Of a DNA stretch of 6,871 bases, positions 1 to 5,923 are shown one piece after another (positions within the stretch are counted from its first letter, which is position 1; every line of letters starts with the position of its first letter). The DNA is taken from NCBI GenBank assembly GCA_021793335.1, contig JAJYSW010000177.1:1-6871 (forward strand), read 5' to 3'. Source of the DNA: Actinomycetes bacterium. GTDB taxonomy: Bacteria; Actinomycetota; Actinomycetes; Mycobacteriales; Micromonosporaceae. Under the pieces are notes generated by a model. The model worked only from the letters and a program-made list of their open reading frames with translations. It was not told where the DNA came from and ran no database searches. Both the position numbers and the translations under genes were made by a program.

Positions 1-51
1 ACCTTCAGCACGGCGATGCTCTTCCAGGGGTACGGGCGCAAGCGGTCCTGA
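1..51 (+). CDS. C-terminal end of an unidentified protein (partial)
   Basis: The first reading frame runs from the window edge to a TGA at 49-51 and encodes 16 residues, TFSTAMLFQGYGRKRS. All 16 sense codons end in G or C. The other two forward frames are also open here but have poorer third positions, so this frame is the likely coding one. The basic tail (GRKRS) looks like a natural C-terminus. I do not recognise the family from so short a piece. The gene would be co-directional with the copper-storage gene, which starts 211 bases later; that gap has no clear terminator. Confidence 0.5.
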   Translation, partial: TFSTAMLFQGYGRKRS

Positions 52-262
52 GCGGTTCGGTGCGGTTCCGATCGGCGGATTCGGCGGCACGGTCGAGTTC
101 GGCTGGTTAGTGTGAGGCCGGAGGGGGCTTGTCGGCGCCCCTGTCGATGACCGTCACCGACCTTGTTTCGCCAACACGGCGGCCCATGCGCCGCGTGCGG
201 CGTCCGACTCGATTCGCCGAGGAACGGGGCGGTGCAGTCTCACGACCCGAGAGGAAACCATT

Positions 263-667
263 ATGACTCTTGTGGACCAAATGCTGGAGACCTACCCGGC
301 CGATTTGGGCGGGATCGACCGCCGGAAACTGGCCGACTGCATCCGTGAGTGCTACGCCTGCGCGCAGGCGTGCACGGCATGCGCCGACGCGTGCCTCAGC
401 GAGGACGACGTGGCCTCGCTGACCAAGTGCATCCGCTCGAACCTCGACTGCGCCGACATCTGCTTCGCCACCGGGCAGATGCTCTCGCGCCACACGGGGT
501 ACGACGCCAACCTCACCCGTGTGATGCTCGAAGCGTGCATGATGGCGTGCAAGTCCTGCGGCGACATCTGCGCTGAGCATTCGCATATGGCGCATTGCAG
601 GGAGTGCGCCGAGCAGTGCCGCCGTTGCGAGGAGGCATGCCGCGCGCTGATCGACTCGCTGGGCTGA
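263..667 (+). CDS. csp3: Four-helix-bundle copper-storage protein, Csp3-like (DUF326)
   Basis: The 134-residue product carries 18 cysteines in CxxxC and CxxC spacings, in three clusters: residues 26-44, 56-67 and 92-126. This is the pattern of the Csp family, in which a four-helix bundle binds many Cu(I) ions along its core through Cys thiolates. There is no signal peptide or twin-arginine leader, so the protein should be cytosolic, matching Csp3 rather than exported Csp1. As I recall, the Methylosinus Csp3 also has 18 cysteines. Histidines at 77, 106, 108 and 111 may help at the bundle mouth. The ATG at 263 is preceded by a good Shine-Dalgarno sequence, GAGAGGAAA at 249-257. No CsoR-like operator was evident upstream. 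A hairpin follows the stop, so it is probably its own transcription unit. The family is near certain; copper storage in this organism is inferred. Confidence 0.9.
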   Translation: MTLVDQMLETYPADLGGIDRRKLADCIRECYACAQACTACADACLSEDDVASLTKCIRSNLDCADICFATGQMLSRHTGYDANLTRVMLEACMMACKSCGDICAEHSHMAHCRECAEQCRRCEEACRALIDSLG

Positions 668-677
668 CCCGAGGCCG

Positions 678-702
678 CGACCGGCCGCCCGGCAGCCGGT
701 CG
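678..702 (+). terminator. Hairpin after the Csp gene, possible terminator
   Basis: CGACCGGC at 678-685 pairs perfectly with GCCGGTCG at 695-702, giving an 8-bp GC-rich stem with a 9-base loop that starts 10 bases after the Csp stop codon. There is no T tract, as is common for actinomycete terminators. It could instead be chance structure in GC-rich DNA. Confidence 0.45.
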
Positions 703-845
703 ACGCCGTCTCCGCCGCGCACCGTCGAACCCGGAGCGCTGCACCGCGCAGACCGGCGGCTCACACACTGTGGAGCGCGGGCGCCGGAAGCCGAGACCTG
801 CGCGCCGCCGGCCTCGGCCCTTCGCGACCATGGCCGTCCACGCCC

Positions 846-871
846 GCATGGAAGCGCGGACATCGGGGTAC
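846..871 (+). promoter_or_regulatory. Sigma-B-like promoter for the FAD-Rieske gene
   Basis: GCAT at 846-849, a 16-base spacer and GGGTAC at 866-871 fit the streptomycete sigma-B-type consensus as I remember it (GNNT, 14-16 bases, GGGTAC/T). A start point 6-8 bases downstream would fall at about 877-879, only a few bases before the ATG at 881. That would make the message leaderless or nearly so, which agrees with the lack of a well-spaced Shine-Dalgarno sequence. GGGTAC is short and expected a few times by chance in this window. Confidence 0.45.
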
Positions 872-880
872 GCCGACACC

Positions 881-2428
881 ATGACGGTGAATCTCGGCCC
901 GCTCGAATCATATTGGATCGCCTCGGCCGCGGCTGCGGACCACGCGGCGCTGGACGCCGATCTGGAGGTCGACGTCGCGGTCGTCGGAGGCGGGATCGCA
1001 GGGCTCTGCACCGCTTGGGAGCTGACTCGTGCGGGCAGGTCCGTGGCGGTGCTGGAGGCCGGGCGCGTCGCAGCGGGCGTCACCGGGCATACGACGGCGA
1101 AGCTCAGTGTGCAGCACGGCCTGTGCTATGCGCAGTTGCGGCGGAGGTTCGGCGCGGAGGCGGCGCGCCGGTACGCGCTCTCCCAATCGGCGGCCGTCGA
1201 GCACGCGTTCGCCACCGCCGAGGCGCTGTCCATCGACTGCCAACTGGAACGGTCGGATTCCTATGTATACACCGAGACCCGCGAGGGCGTCCCGGCGATC
1301 CGCGAGGAGGTCGATGCCGCCCGTGCCGCGGGGCTGGAGGCGTCGTTCGTCACCGAGACCGGCCTGCCCTATCCGGTGGCCGGGGCGGTCAGGATAGCGG
1401 GACAGGCGCAGTTCCACCCCCGCCGGTACCTGCTGGGCCTGGTCGAGGGCATCCTCGCAGGCGGTGGGCGGATCTTCGAGCGCACCCGTGTGGTCGGCAT
1501 GGAGCGCGACGGGGACCCGGTGGTCCTCGCCGTCGAAGGAGGGCCCGAAGTGCGCGCGAAGGACGCGGTCGTGACGACGCACTATCCGGTGTTCGACCGG
1601 CTCAGGCTCTTCTCCAGGCTCTCGCCGTACCGCGAGGTCGTCGTCGCGGGGGCCATCGCGGCCGAAGCGGACCCCGGCGGCATGTACATCACGAGCGAGG
1701 GCGGCACCCGGTCGGTGCGCACCGCGCCGTACACGGGCGGCAAGCGGCTCCTGATCGTCACCGGCGAGTCCTTCACCCCTGGCTCCGAGGACGTGCGGGA
1801 TCGGTTCGAGCGGCTCGCGGGCTGGACGGCCGAGCGCTTCGGCATCACGGATCTGGCCTGTCACTGGGCTGCGCAGGACAACACCACCACCGACGGTGTC
1901 CCGTTCGTGGGCCGTTTCCCGGGTGGCGATCCGCATGTCTACGTGGCCACGGGGTTCGGCGGCTGGGGCATGAGCAACGGCATCATGGCCGGACGTCTGA
2001 TCACGGCGCTCGCGAACGGTGAGGCTCCCGCCTGGGCCGGGTTGTACGATCCCTCGCGTCTGCACCCGGCCAAGGAGGCCCGGGGGTTCGTCTCCTTCCA
2101 GAAGGAGGTCGCCGCGCACTTCGTGGGCGACCGGATCACCGGGAGCGGTACGGCGCGGACTCCGGCCGATCTGCGGCCCGGCGAAGGCGCGGTCATGAAG
2201 ATCGACGGTGAGCGGCGCGCCGTCTACCGCGGCCTCGACGGCGGTGTCCGGGCACTCTCGGCGACCTGCACGCACCTGGGGTGCCTGGTCGGTTTCAACA
2301 ACGCCGAGCGCACTTGGGACTGTCCGTGTCACGGTTCGCGGTTCGATGTCGACGGCGGCGTGCTCGGCGGACCGGCGACCAGGCCGCTCCATCGGTACGA
2401 GACCGGCTCCGAGGACTCCGGATCATGA
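881..2428 (+). CDS. FAD-dependent oxidoreductase fused to a C-terminal Rieske [2Fe-2S] domain
   Basis: The 515-residue product starts with a DAO-type FAD domain. VAVVGGGIAGLC holds the dinucleotide-binding glycines G36, G38 and G41, and E59 at the end of the second strand should bind the ribose. The C-terminal part, about 425-515, is a Rieske domain. C463-T-H465 and C481-P-C483-H484 supply the cluster ligands, and C468 and C483 sit where the stabilising disulfide of high-potential Rieske proteins forms. The architecture matches Bacillus YhfW-like proteins; the substrate, probably an amine or amino acid, is unknown. The frame is open upstream, with starts at 770 (GTG), 830 and 848. I chose the ATG at 881 because MTVNLGPLESYWIAS resembles how relatives begin, the earlier stretch is an Arg/Pro-rich run, and a promoter-like element ends 9 bases before it. 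No signal peptide is seen, so the protein is probably cytosolic. Confidence 0.88.
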   Translation: MTVNLGPLESYWIASAAAADHAALDADLEVDVAVVGGGIAGLCTAWELTRAGRSVAVLEAGRVAAGVTGHTTAKLSVQHGLCYAQLRRRFGAEAARRYALSQSAAVEHAFATAEALSIDCQLERSDSYVYTETREGVPAIREEVDAARAAGLEASFVTETGLPYPVAGAVRIAGQAQFHPRRYLLGLVEGILAGGGRIFERTRVVGMERDGDPVVLAVEGGPEVRAKDAVVTTHYPVFDRLRLFSRLSPYREVVVAGAIAAEADPGGMYITSEGGTRSVRTAPYTGGKRLLIVTGESFTPGSEDVRDRFERLAGWTAERFGITDLACHWAAQDNTTTDGVPFVGRFPGGDPHVYVATGFGGWGMSNGIMAGRLITALANGEAPAWAGLYDPSRLHPAKEARGFVSFQKEVAAHFVGDRITGSGTARTPADLRPGEGAVMKIDGERRAVYRGLDGGVRALSATCTHLGCLVGFNNAERTWDCPCHGSRFDVDGGVLGGPATRPLHRYETGSEDSGS

Positions 2429-2430
2429 AC

Positions 2431-2463
2431 CGTCGTCCCGGCCACGGTGGTCCCGGGACGACG
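2431..2463. terminator. Bidirectional hairpin terminator between convergent genes
   Basis: CGTCGTCCCGG at 2431-2441 pairs perfectly with CCGGGACGACG at 2453-2463, an 11-bp stem with an 11-base loop. It lies 2 bases after the FAD-Rieske stop and 13 bases beyond the DUF4383 stop on the other strand, so one structure could end both transcripts. It lacks a U tract in either direction. Confidence 0.7.
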
Positions 2464-2476
2464 TCTGGAGCCTCGG

Positions 2477-2920
2477 TCACCTTCTGGCGCGGCCTCCGAG
2501 CACCAGCCCGAGGACGATCATGCCGACTCCCAGGCCCAGGTGCAGCCAGTTGTCGGCGTTGTTGAGCGGCACGAAGTTCGCGGCCGAGCCGTGGTCGATG
2601 ATCAGGCCGTAGATCCACAGCAGCAGGTAGATGACGCCGCCGCCGATGAGATAGAGGCGGGCTCCGCCCGCCGATCGGGCCATGGCGAGCCCGACGATTC
2701 CGAACAGCAGGTGGACGATGTTGTGGAGGATCGAGACTTGGAAGACTCCGAGCAGCATCGCGGACGACCCATGGCCGGCGAACTGCATCGTGTCGTAGTC
2801 CGTGGTCACGCCCGGGATGAATCCGAGGACGCCGACCAGTAGGAACACCGCCGAAACGACCATCGCGACCGTCTGCACGGGTGCTCGTGCCGCCCGAGTC
2901 GAGTGCTGGACTTCAGACAT
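2477..2920 (-). CDS. DUF4383 family membrane protein
   Basis: The 147-residue product has four hydrophobic segments at about 17-36, 52-80, 89-108 and 125-142, with a short polar N-terminus and a basic end (GGRARR). The motifs HNIVHLLFGIVGL (66-78) and NADNWLHLGLGV (121-132) are characteristic of the DUF4383 family as I know it. Its biochemical function is not established. The ATG at 2918-2920 is well supported by a strong Shine-Dalgarno sequence, AGGAGGG, at 2929-2935 on this strand. The gene is divergent from the cutinase and convergent with the FAD-Rieske gene, so it is monocistronic. A sigma-B-like promoter about 36 bases upstream suggests general-stress expression; a role in the stressed envelope would be inference only. 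Confidence 0.88.
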   Translation of the reverse strand: MSEVQHSTRAARAPVQTVAMVVSAVFLLVGVLGFIPGVTTDYDTMQFAGHGSSAMLLGVFQVSILHNIVHLLFGIVGLAMARSAGGARLYLIGGGVIYLLLWIYGLIIDHGSAANFVPLNNADNWLHLGLGVGMIVLGLVLGGRARR

Positions 2921-2955
2921 CGCTGCTTCCCTCCTATAGGTGTGTTCCCGTCGGT

Positions 2956-2980
2956 GTACCCGGCGATGTCGGCCTCATGC
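2956..2980 (-). promoter_or_regulatory. Sigma-B-like promoter for the DUF4383 gene
   Basis: Read on the minus strand, GCAT (2980-2977), 15 bases and GGGTAC (2961-2956) fit the GNNT-N14-16-GGGTAC/T consensus. Transcription would start near 2948, giving a leader of about 28 bases that includes the AGGAGGG ribosome site. It uses the same GCAT/GGGTAC pair as the element before the FAD-Rieske gene. Confidence 0.5.
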
Positions 2981-2983
2981 CGT

Positions 2984-3021
2984 CCGAACGCTCGCTGATG
3001 GACGTTTCCGTCGCCGTTCGG
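2984..3021. repeat. Inverted repeat in the divergent intergenic region
   Basis: CCGAACG at 2984-2990 and CGTTCGG at 3015-3021 are perfect 7-bp arms 24 bases apart. Inside them GACG/CGTC (3001-3004 and 3009-3012) forms a smaller hairpin. It lies just upstream of the DUF4383 promoter element and could bind a regulator of either divergent gene. The arms are short, so chance is possible. Confidence 0.35.
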
Positions 3022-3032
3022 GGCATGGGGAC

Positions 3033-3087
3033 CGGTGGTTCCACCGATGCAGACCGTCCGGTCGGTATGTGAGGCTGTGGTTCCACA
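3033..3087 (+). promoter_or_regulatory. Tandem palindromic sites upstream of the cutinase, candidate operators
   Basis: Two imperfect palindromes share the ten-base core GTGGTTCCAC. CGGTGGTTCCACCG is at 3033-3046 and TGTGGTTCCACA at 3076-3087; the cores begin at 3035 and 3077, exactly 42 bases apart, about four helical turns. Between them lies another short palindrome, GACCGTCCGGTC, at 3052-3063. The sites end 32 bases before the cutinase ATG, where a repressor or activator would act. They do not match the CelR cellulase operator as I remember it. No convincing -35/-10 pair was found for the cutinase. Confidence 0.5.
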
Positions 3088-3119
3088 CTCGCAGCGATTC
3101 CCGTCAAGGAGGACGAATC

Positions 3120-4007
3120 ATGCAGCGACCCACGACCAGATGGCGCCGCGCCCTGCGCGCCCTCGGCCTGGCCTCGGCGATGCTGGCCGCACTCGGGCTC
3201 GGCATCCTGACCGCTCCCGCCGCCGTCGCCCAGAATCCCCATGAGCGCGGGCCGGCGCCGACCGAATCCAGCATCGAGGCGATCCGCGGGCACTACGCCG
3301 TGTCGAACACGAGGGTCTCTTCACTGGTCAGAGGCTTCGGCGGTGGCACCATCTACTATCCCACCACCCGCACGGACGGCACGTTCGGCGCGGTCGCGAT
3401 CTCCCCGGGCTATACCGCGGGCCAATCGTCGATCCAGTGGCTCGGGGCACGCATCGCCTCGCAGGGCTTCGTGGTCATCACGATCGACACGAACACCCGG
3501 CTGGACCAGCCGGGACAGCGGGCGTCCCAGTTGGAGGCCGCACTCGACCACCTGGTCGAGGACAGCTCCGTGGCCGACCGCATCGACCCCGACCGCCTGG
3601 CCGTCATGGGGCATTCGATGGGCGGCGGCGGCGCGATCGAGGCCTCCGACGACCGGCCCGATCTCAAGGCGAGCATCCCGATGACGCCCTGGCACTTGAG
3701 CAAGAACTGGTCCGGCGTCACCACGCCGACCCTGATCTTCGGAGCCGAGAACGACACGATCGCCCCGGTCCGGTCGCACTCCGAGCGGTTCTACGAGTCC
3801 ATCCCCGACTCGACCGACAAGCTGTACCTCGAACTCAACGGGGCGACGCACTTCGCCCCGAACCTCTCGAACACGACCATCGCGAAGTACTCCATCTCGT
3901 GGCTCAAGCGCTTCGTGGACGATGACACCCGATACGACCAGTTCCTCTGCCCGCTGCCGGACGGCCGTGACTTCGAGGAGGTGCGCGGATCCTGCCCGCT
4001 GGGTTAG
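3120..4007 (+). CDS. Secreted cutinase / PET-hydrolase-like polyesterase
   Basis: The 295-residue precursor closely resembles Thermobifida cutinases (TfCut2 type) and leaf-branch compost cutinase: alpha/beta-hydrolases that cleave cutin and other polyester bonds, some also PET. A signal peptide has basic residues at 3-13, a hydrophobic core at about 14-31 and likely AVA|Q cleavage after residue 37. It looks Sec-type, with no clear twin-arginine motif. GHSMG holds the nucleophile S166, D212 (AENDTIAP) is the acid and H244 (NGATHFAPN) the base. Y98 (SPGYT) and M167 should form the oxyanion hole, W191 (TPWH) the substrate shelf, and C277-C292 the C-terminal disulfide. H165 and F245 mark the actinobacterial type rather than the Ideonella PETase, and the second PETase disulfide is absent. 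The ATG at 3120 follows AAGGAGG at 3106-3112; the frame is open upstream but that part is not protein-like. The gene is monocistronic. Activity on PET is inferred. Confidence 0.93.
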   Translation: MQRPTTRWRRALRALGLASAMLAALGLGILTAPAAVAQNPHERGPAPTESSIEAIRGHYAVSNTRVSSLVRGFGGGTIYYPTTRTDGTFGAVAISPGYTAGQSSIQWLGARIASQGFVVITIDTNTRLDQPGQRASQLEAALDHLVEDSSVADRIDPDRLAVMGHSMGGGGAIEASDDRPDLKASIPMTPWHLSKNWSGVTTPTLIFGAENDTIAPVRSHSERFYESIPDSTDKLYLELNGATHFAPNLSNTTIAKYSISWLKRFVDDDTRYDQFLCPLPDGRDFEEVRGSCPLG

Positions 4008-4045
4008 GGGCCGCTGCAACACCCGGAGCGGGGCGGTATCCGAGT

Positions 4046-4131
4046 CCGTTCGCCCGCTCACCGCGCCGCCGGGCCTCCCAGCTCCGACACCGAGGGCTGG
4101 GAGGCCCTTCGTCTTGCGCGCGGGCGAACGG
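4046..4131. repeat. Outer inverted repeat enclosing the cutinase terminator
   Basis: CCGTTCGCCCGC at 4046-4057 and GCGGGCGAACGG at 4120-4131 are perfect 12-bp inverted arms. Between them sits a second perfect 12-bp hairpin (4071-4107), making a nested two-stem structure of 86 bases. It may reinforce termination or protect the 3' end of the cutinase mRNA. It has no transposase and no visible target-site duplication. Confidence 0.7.
4071..4115 (+). terminator. Strong intrinsic terminator of the cutinase gene
   Basis: GGGCCTCCCAGC at 4071-4082 pairs perfectly with GCTGGGAGGCCC at 4096-4107 around a 13-base loop, followed by the T-rich stretch TTCGTCTT. It lies 63 bases after the cutinase stop and insulates the regulator gene downstream. 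Confidence 0.88.
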
Positions 4132-4212
4132 GCCGCACAGCACTCGAGCAGGGGCTTTACCAAGACACCAGCGCCTCGATGGACACGGCTCGGATCGCCC
4201 GGCACTCAACCC

Positions 4213-4242
4213 TTCCAAACCGGCCAGTCGGTTTTGTACTAT
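4213..4242 (+). promoter_or_regulatory. Promoter of the LuxR-type gene with an inverted repeat in the spacer
   Basis: TACTAT at 4237-4242 is a good -10 element, and TTCCAA at 4213-4218 a weak -35 with an 18-base spacer. Transcription should begin at or next to the ATG at 4249, so the message is probably leaderless; no Shine-Dalgarno sequence is present. An inverted repeat, AAACCG (4217-4222) and CGGTTT (4229-4234), fills the spacer. This local AT-rich patch stands out from the surrounding GC-rich DNA. A regulator bound there would block RNA polymerase, so repression, perhaps autorepression, is inferred. Confidence 0.6.
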
Positions 4243-4248
4243 TAGTCC

Positions 4249-5913
4249 ATGCAACGGCATCCACCTCGGGCCGCTGCCCCGACGACGCCGCCCGCGCGGC
4301 CGCAGACGCCCACCGTGACCGCGACCCTCCGCCGACTCGACGACGGCAGCGTCGCCCTCGTGCTCTCCGATGCCGACGCGCACCTCCTCGACGAGCCCCG
4401 GCCGCTGCTGGTGCGTGTGGCGGCCCGCACTCGACCGGACGCCACCCGCGCCCGGTCCGAACTCGCGCGCGGCCTGCGGGCCTTCGGCGACGGGCCGATG
4501 GGCGACGCCCACGCCTCCCTGCTCCTCGCCGCCACACTCGCCCTCCGCTCCCCCGGCGCCGATCCGCGCCTGGTCCTCACGGCGGTCCTCGCCGCCGCAG
4601 TCGCCGCATGGTCCGCCGGTGACCGTTCCGCCTGCCTGACCGCCTTGGAGGCGGCCCGGTCCACGCTGACGGCCACACGGCCGACGGATACCGAGACCGG
4701 CTGCGCGCTCCTGCGCGACCACCTGCTCGGACTGCACTCCCTGCTCGAACAGCGCACGAGGGACGCCGCCGGGCCACTGCGGCGCGTCCTCACGCACGGC
4801 TGCGACGACGACCCCGAGACGCTGCACCGCGCCGCCGTGGCGGCATTGCTGCTCGGCGAGGTCGAAGACGCCTGCCGCGCCGGGGGCCGCGCCCTGGCCG
4901 CGGCGCGGGCCCACGGACGCGACGACCTGGCCGCACGGACGCTCGAACACCTCGCCTACGCCGAGATGCGCGCCGGGCACCATGCCCGGGCGAGGGCCCA
5001 CGCCCACGAAGGGCTCAGCCTCGCGCTGCGCTCGGGACACTCCAACCCCACCGCGCACCACCGAGCGGTCCTCGCGCTGACCGCATCCGTCGAAGGCGAC
5101 GTCGAAGCGGTCGCCGCACAGGCCGCGCTCGCGCTCGCGACGGCGCGGCGACACGGCCTGGAACAGACCCGAACGCTCGCCGAATGGGCGCTCGCCCGAG
5201 CCGACCTCGGCCGGGGGCGGGCCGAGGCGGCGGCCGCACGGCTGAGCGGGCTCGTCCGCCCCGACGGCGGTCACTTCGCGGTCCAGCCACTGCTCATGCC
5301 CTGCTTCATCGAGGCCGCGGTGCTCGCCGGGCGGACCGATGAGGCCCGTCCGGCAGCGGACGCGCTGCAGACCTGGGCCGGGTTCGGTATCGACCGGGCC
5401 GCGAACGCGCAGCTCGCCCGCTGTCGGGCGCTCCTGGCGGCCGCGCGACGAGCCCCCGCCGATACCGTCGACGCCCTGTACCGGCACGCCCTCGACCTGC
5501 ACGCGGCGGACATCGGCGACTACGAACGCGCCCGAACGAGGCTGCTGTACGGCAACTGGCTGCGGCGACGGCGACGGCCCCGCGAAGCCCGCGCCGTCCT
5601 GCGCGACGCCCTGCACGGCTTCGAGCGCTGCGGGGCGCGGGCCGGAGCGGGCCGGGCCCGCGCGGAGCTGCGGGCCACGGGCGAGACCACCGCCGTACTC
5701 ACCGGAGAACGCGCCGCGCTCTCCTCCCTCACGCCGCACCAGTCGAGGATCGCCCGGTACGTGGCGACCGGTGCCACCAACCGGGAGGTGGCGCAGGCGC
5801 TCTCGGTCAGCGTGCGCACGGTGGAGCACCATCTGCGCAATATCTTCGCCGCGCTCGGCATCCGATCCAGAGTGGAATTGGCCCGCCTGGTGGCCGAGAC
5901 CGCCCGTCGTTGA
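4249..5913 (+). CDS. LuxR-family transcriptional regulator with TPR-like N-terminal region
   Basis: The 554-residue product ends in a LuxR/GerE helix-turn-helix at about 494-551. LTPHQ opens it, and NREVAQALSVSVRTVEHHL includes the recognition helix, followed by the typical NIFAALGIRSRVELARLV. The rest is Ala/Leu/Arg-rich helix; from about 190 to 370 it shows TPR-like paired helices, as in the C-terminal half of large LAL regulators. No Walker A motif (GxxGxGKT) or receiver-domain aspartate pattern is visible, so the ATPase half of an LAL protein is absent. The first ~22 residues are Pro/Ala-rich and may be disordered. An in-frame TAG just upstream (4243-4245) and a -10 element ending 6 bases before it make the ATG at 4249 the best start; a GTG at 4315 is the alternative. 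The gene stands alone between the cutinase terminator and the convergent SMR operon. Its ligand and targets cannot be read from the sequence. Confidence 0.88.
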   Translation: MQRHPPRAAAPTTPPARPQTPTVTATLRRLDDGSVALVLSDADAHLLDEPRPLLVRVAARTRPDATRARSELARGLRAFGDGPMGDAHASLLLAATLALRSPGADPRLVLTAVLAAAVAAWSAGDRSACLTALEAARSTLTATRPTDTETGCALLRDHLLGLHSLLEQRTRDAAGPLRRVLTHGCDDDPETLHRAAVAALLLGEVEDACRAGGRALAAARAHGRDDLAARTLEHLAYAEMRAGHHARARAHAHEGLSLALRSGHSNPTAHHRAVLALTASVEGDVEAVAAQAALALATARRHGLEQTRTLAEWALARADLGRGRAEAAAARLSGLVRPDGGHFAVQPLLMPCFIEAAVLAGRTDEARPAADALQTWAGFGIDRAANAQLARCRALLAAARRAPADTVDALYRHALDLHAADIGDYERARTRLLYGNWLRRRRRPREARAVLRDALHGFERCGARAGAGRARAELRATGETTAVLTGERAALSSLTPHQSRIARYVATGATNREVAQALSVSVRTVEHHLRNIFAALGIRSRVELARLVAETARR

Positions 5914-5923
5914 CGCCGAGCGG

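Noticed and set aside
52..262. A promoter or copper-responsive operator before the Csp gene
   Set aside because: I found no -35/-10 pair, sigma-B-like element or CsoR/CueR-like palindrome good enough to report; only the ribosome site is clear.
595..2022. A 475-codon plus-strand frame overlapping the Csp end and the FAD-Rieske gene
   Set aside because: Its translation is Arg/Gly-rich without motifs, while the overlapping frame encodes conserved FAD-binding residues.
908..2392. A 494-codon open frame on the minus strand opposite the FAD-Rieske gene
   Set aside because: It is antisense to a gene with clear FAD and Rieske motifs. Long antisense frames are expected in GC-rich coding DNA, and its translation has no recognisable domain.
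2940..3119. N-terminal extension of the cutinase from 2940
   Set aside because: The frame is open, but a perfect AAGGAGG sits 7 bases before the ATG at 3120, followed directly by a signal peptide. The upstream translation is Arg-rich nonsense and contains the palindromic sites.
3120..3230. Twin-arginine signal on the cutinase
   Set aside because: The basic region has RR but lacks the S/T-RRxFLK pattern; a Sec signal with AVA cleavage explains it better.
3904..5832. A 642-codon open frame on the minus strand opposite the cutinase end and the LuxR gene
   Set aside because: It crosses a terminator, a promoter and a well-supported regulator. The translation is Gly/Arg-rich low complexity and looks like a codon-bias shadow.
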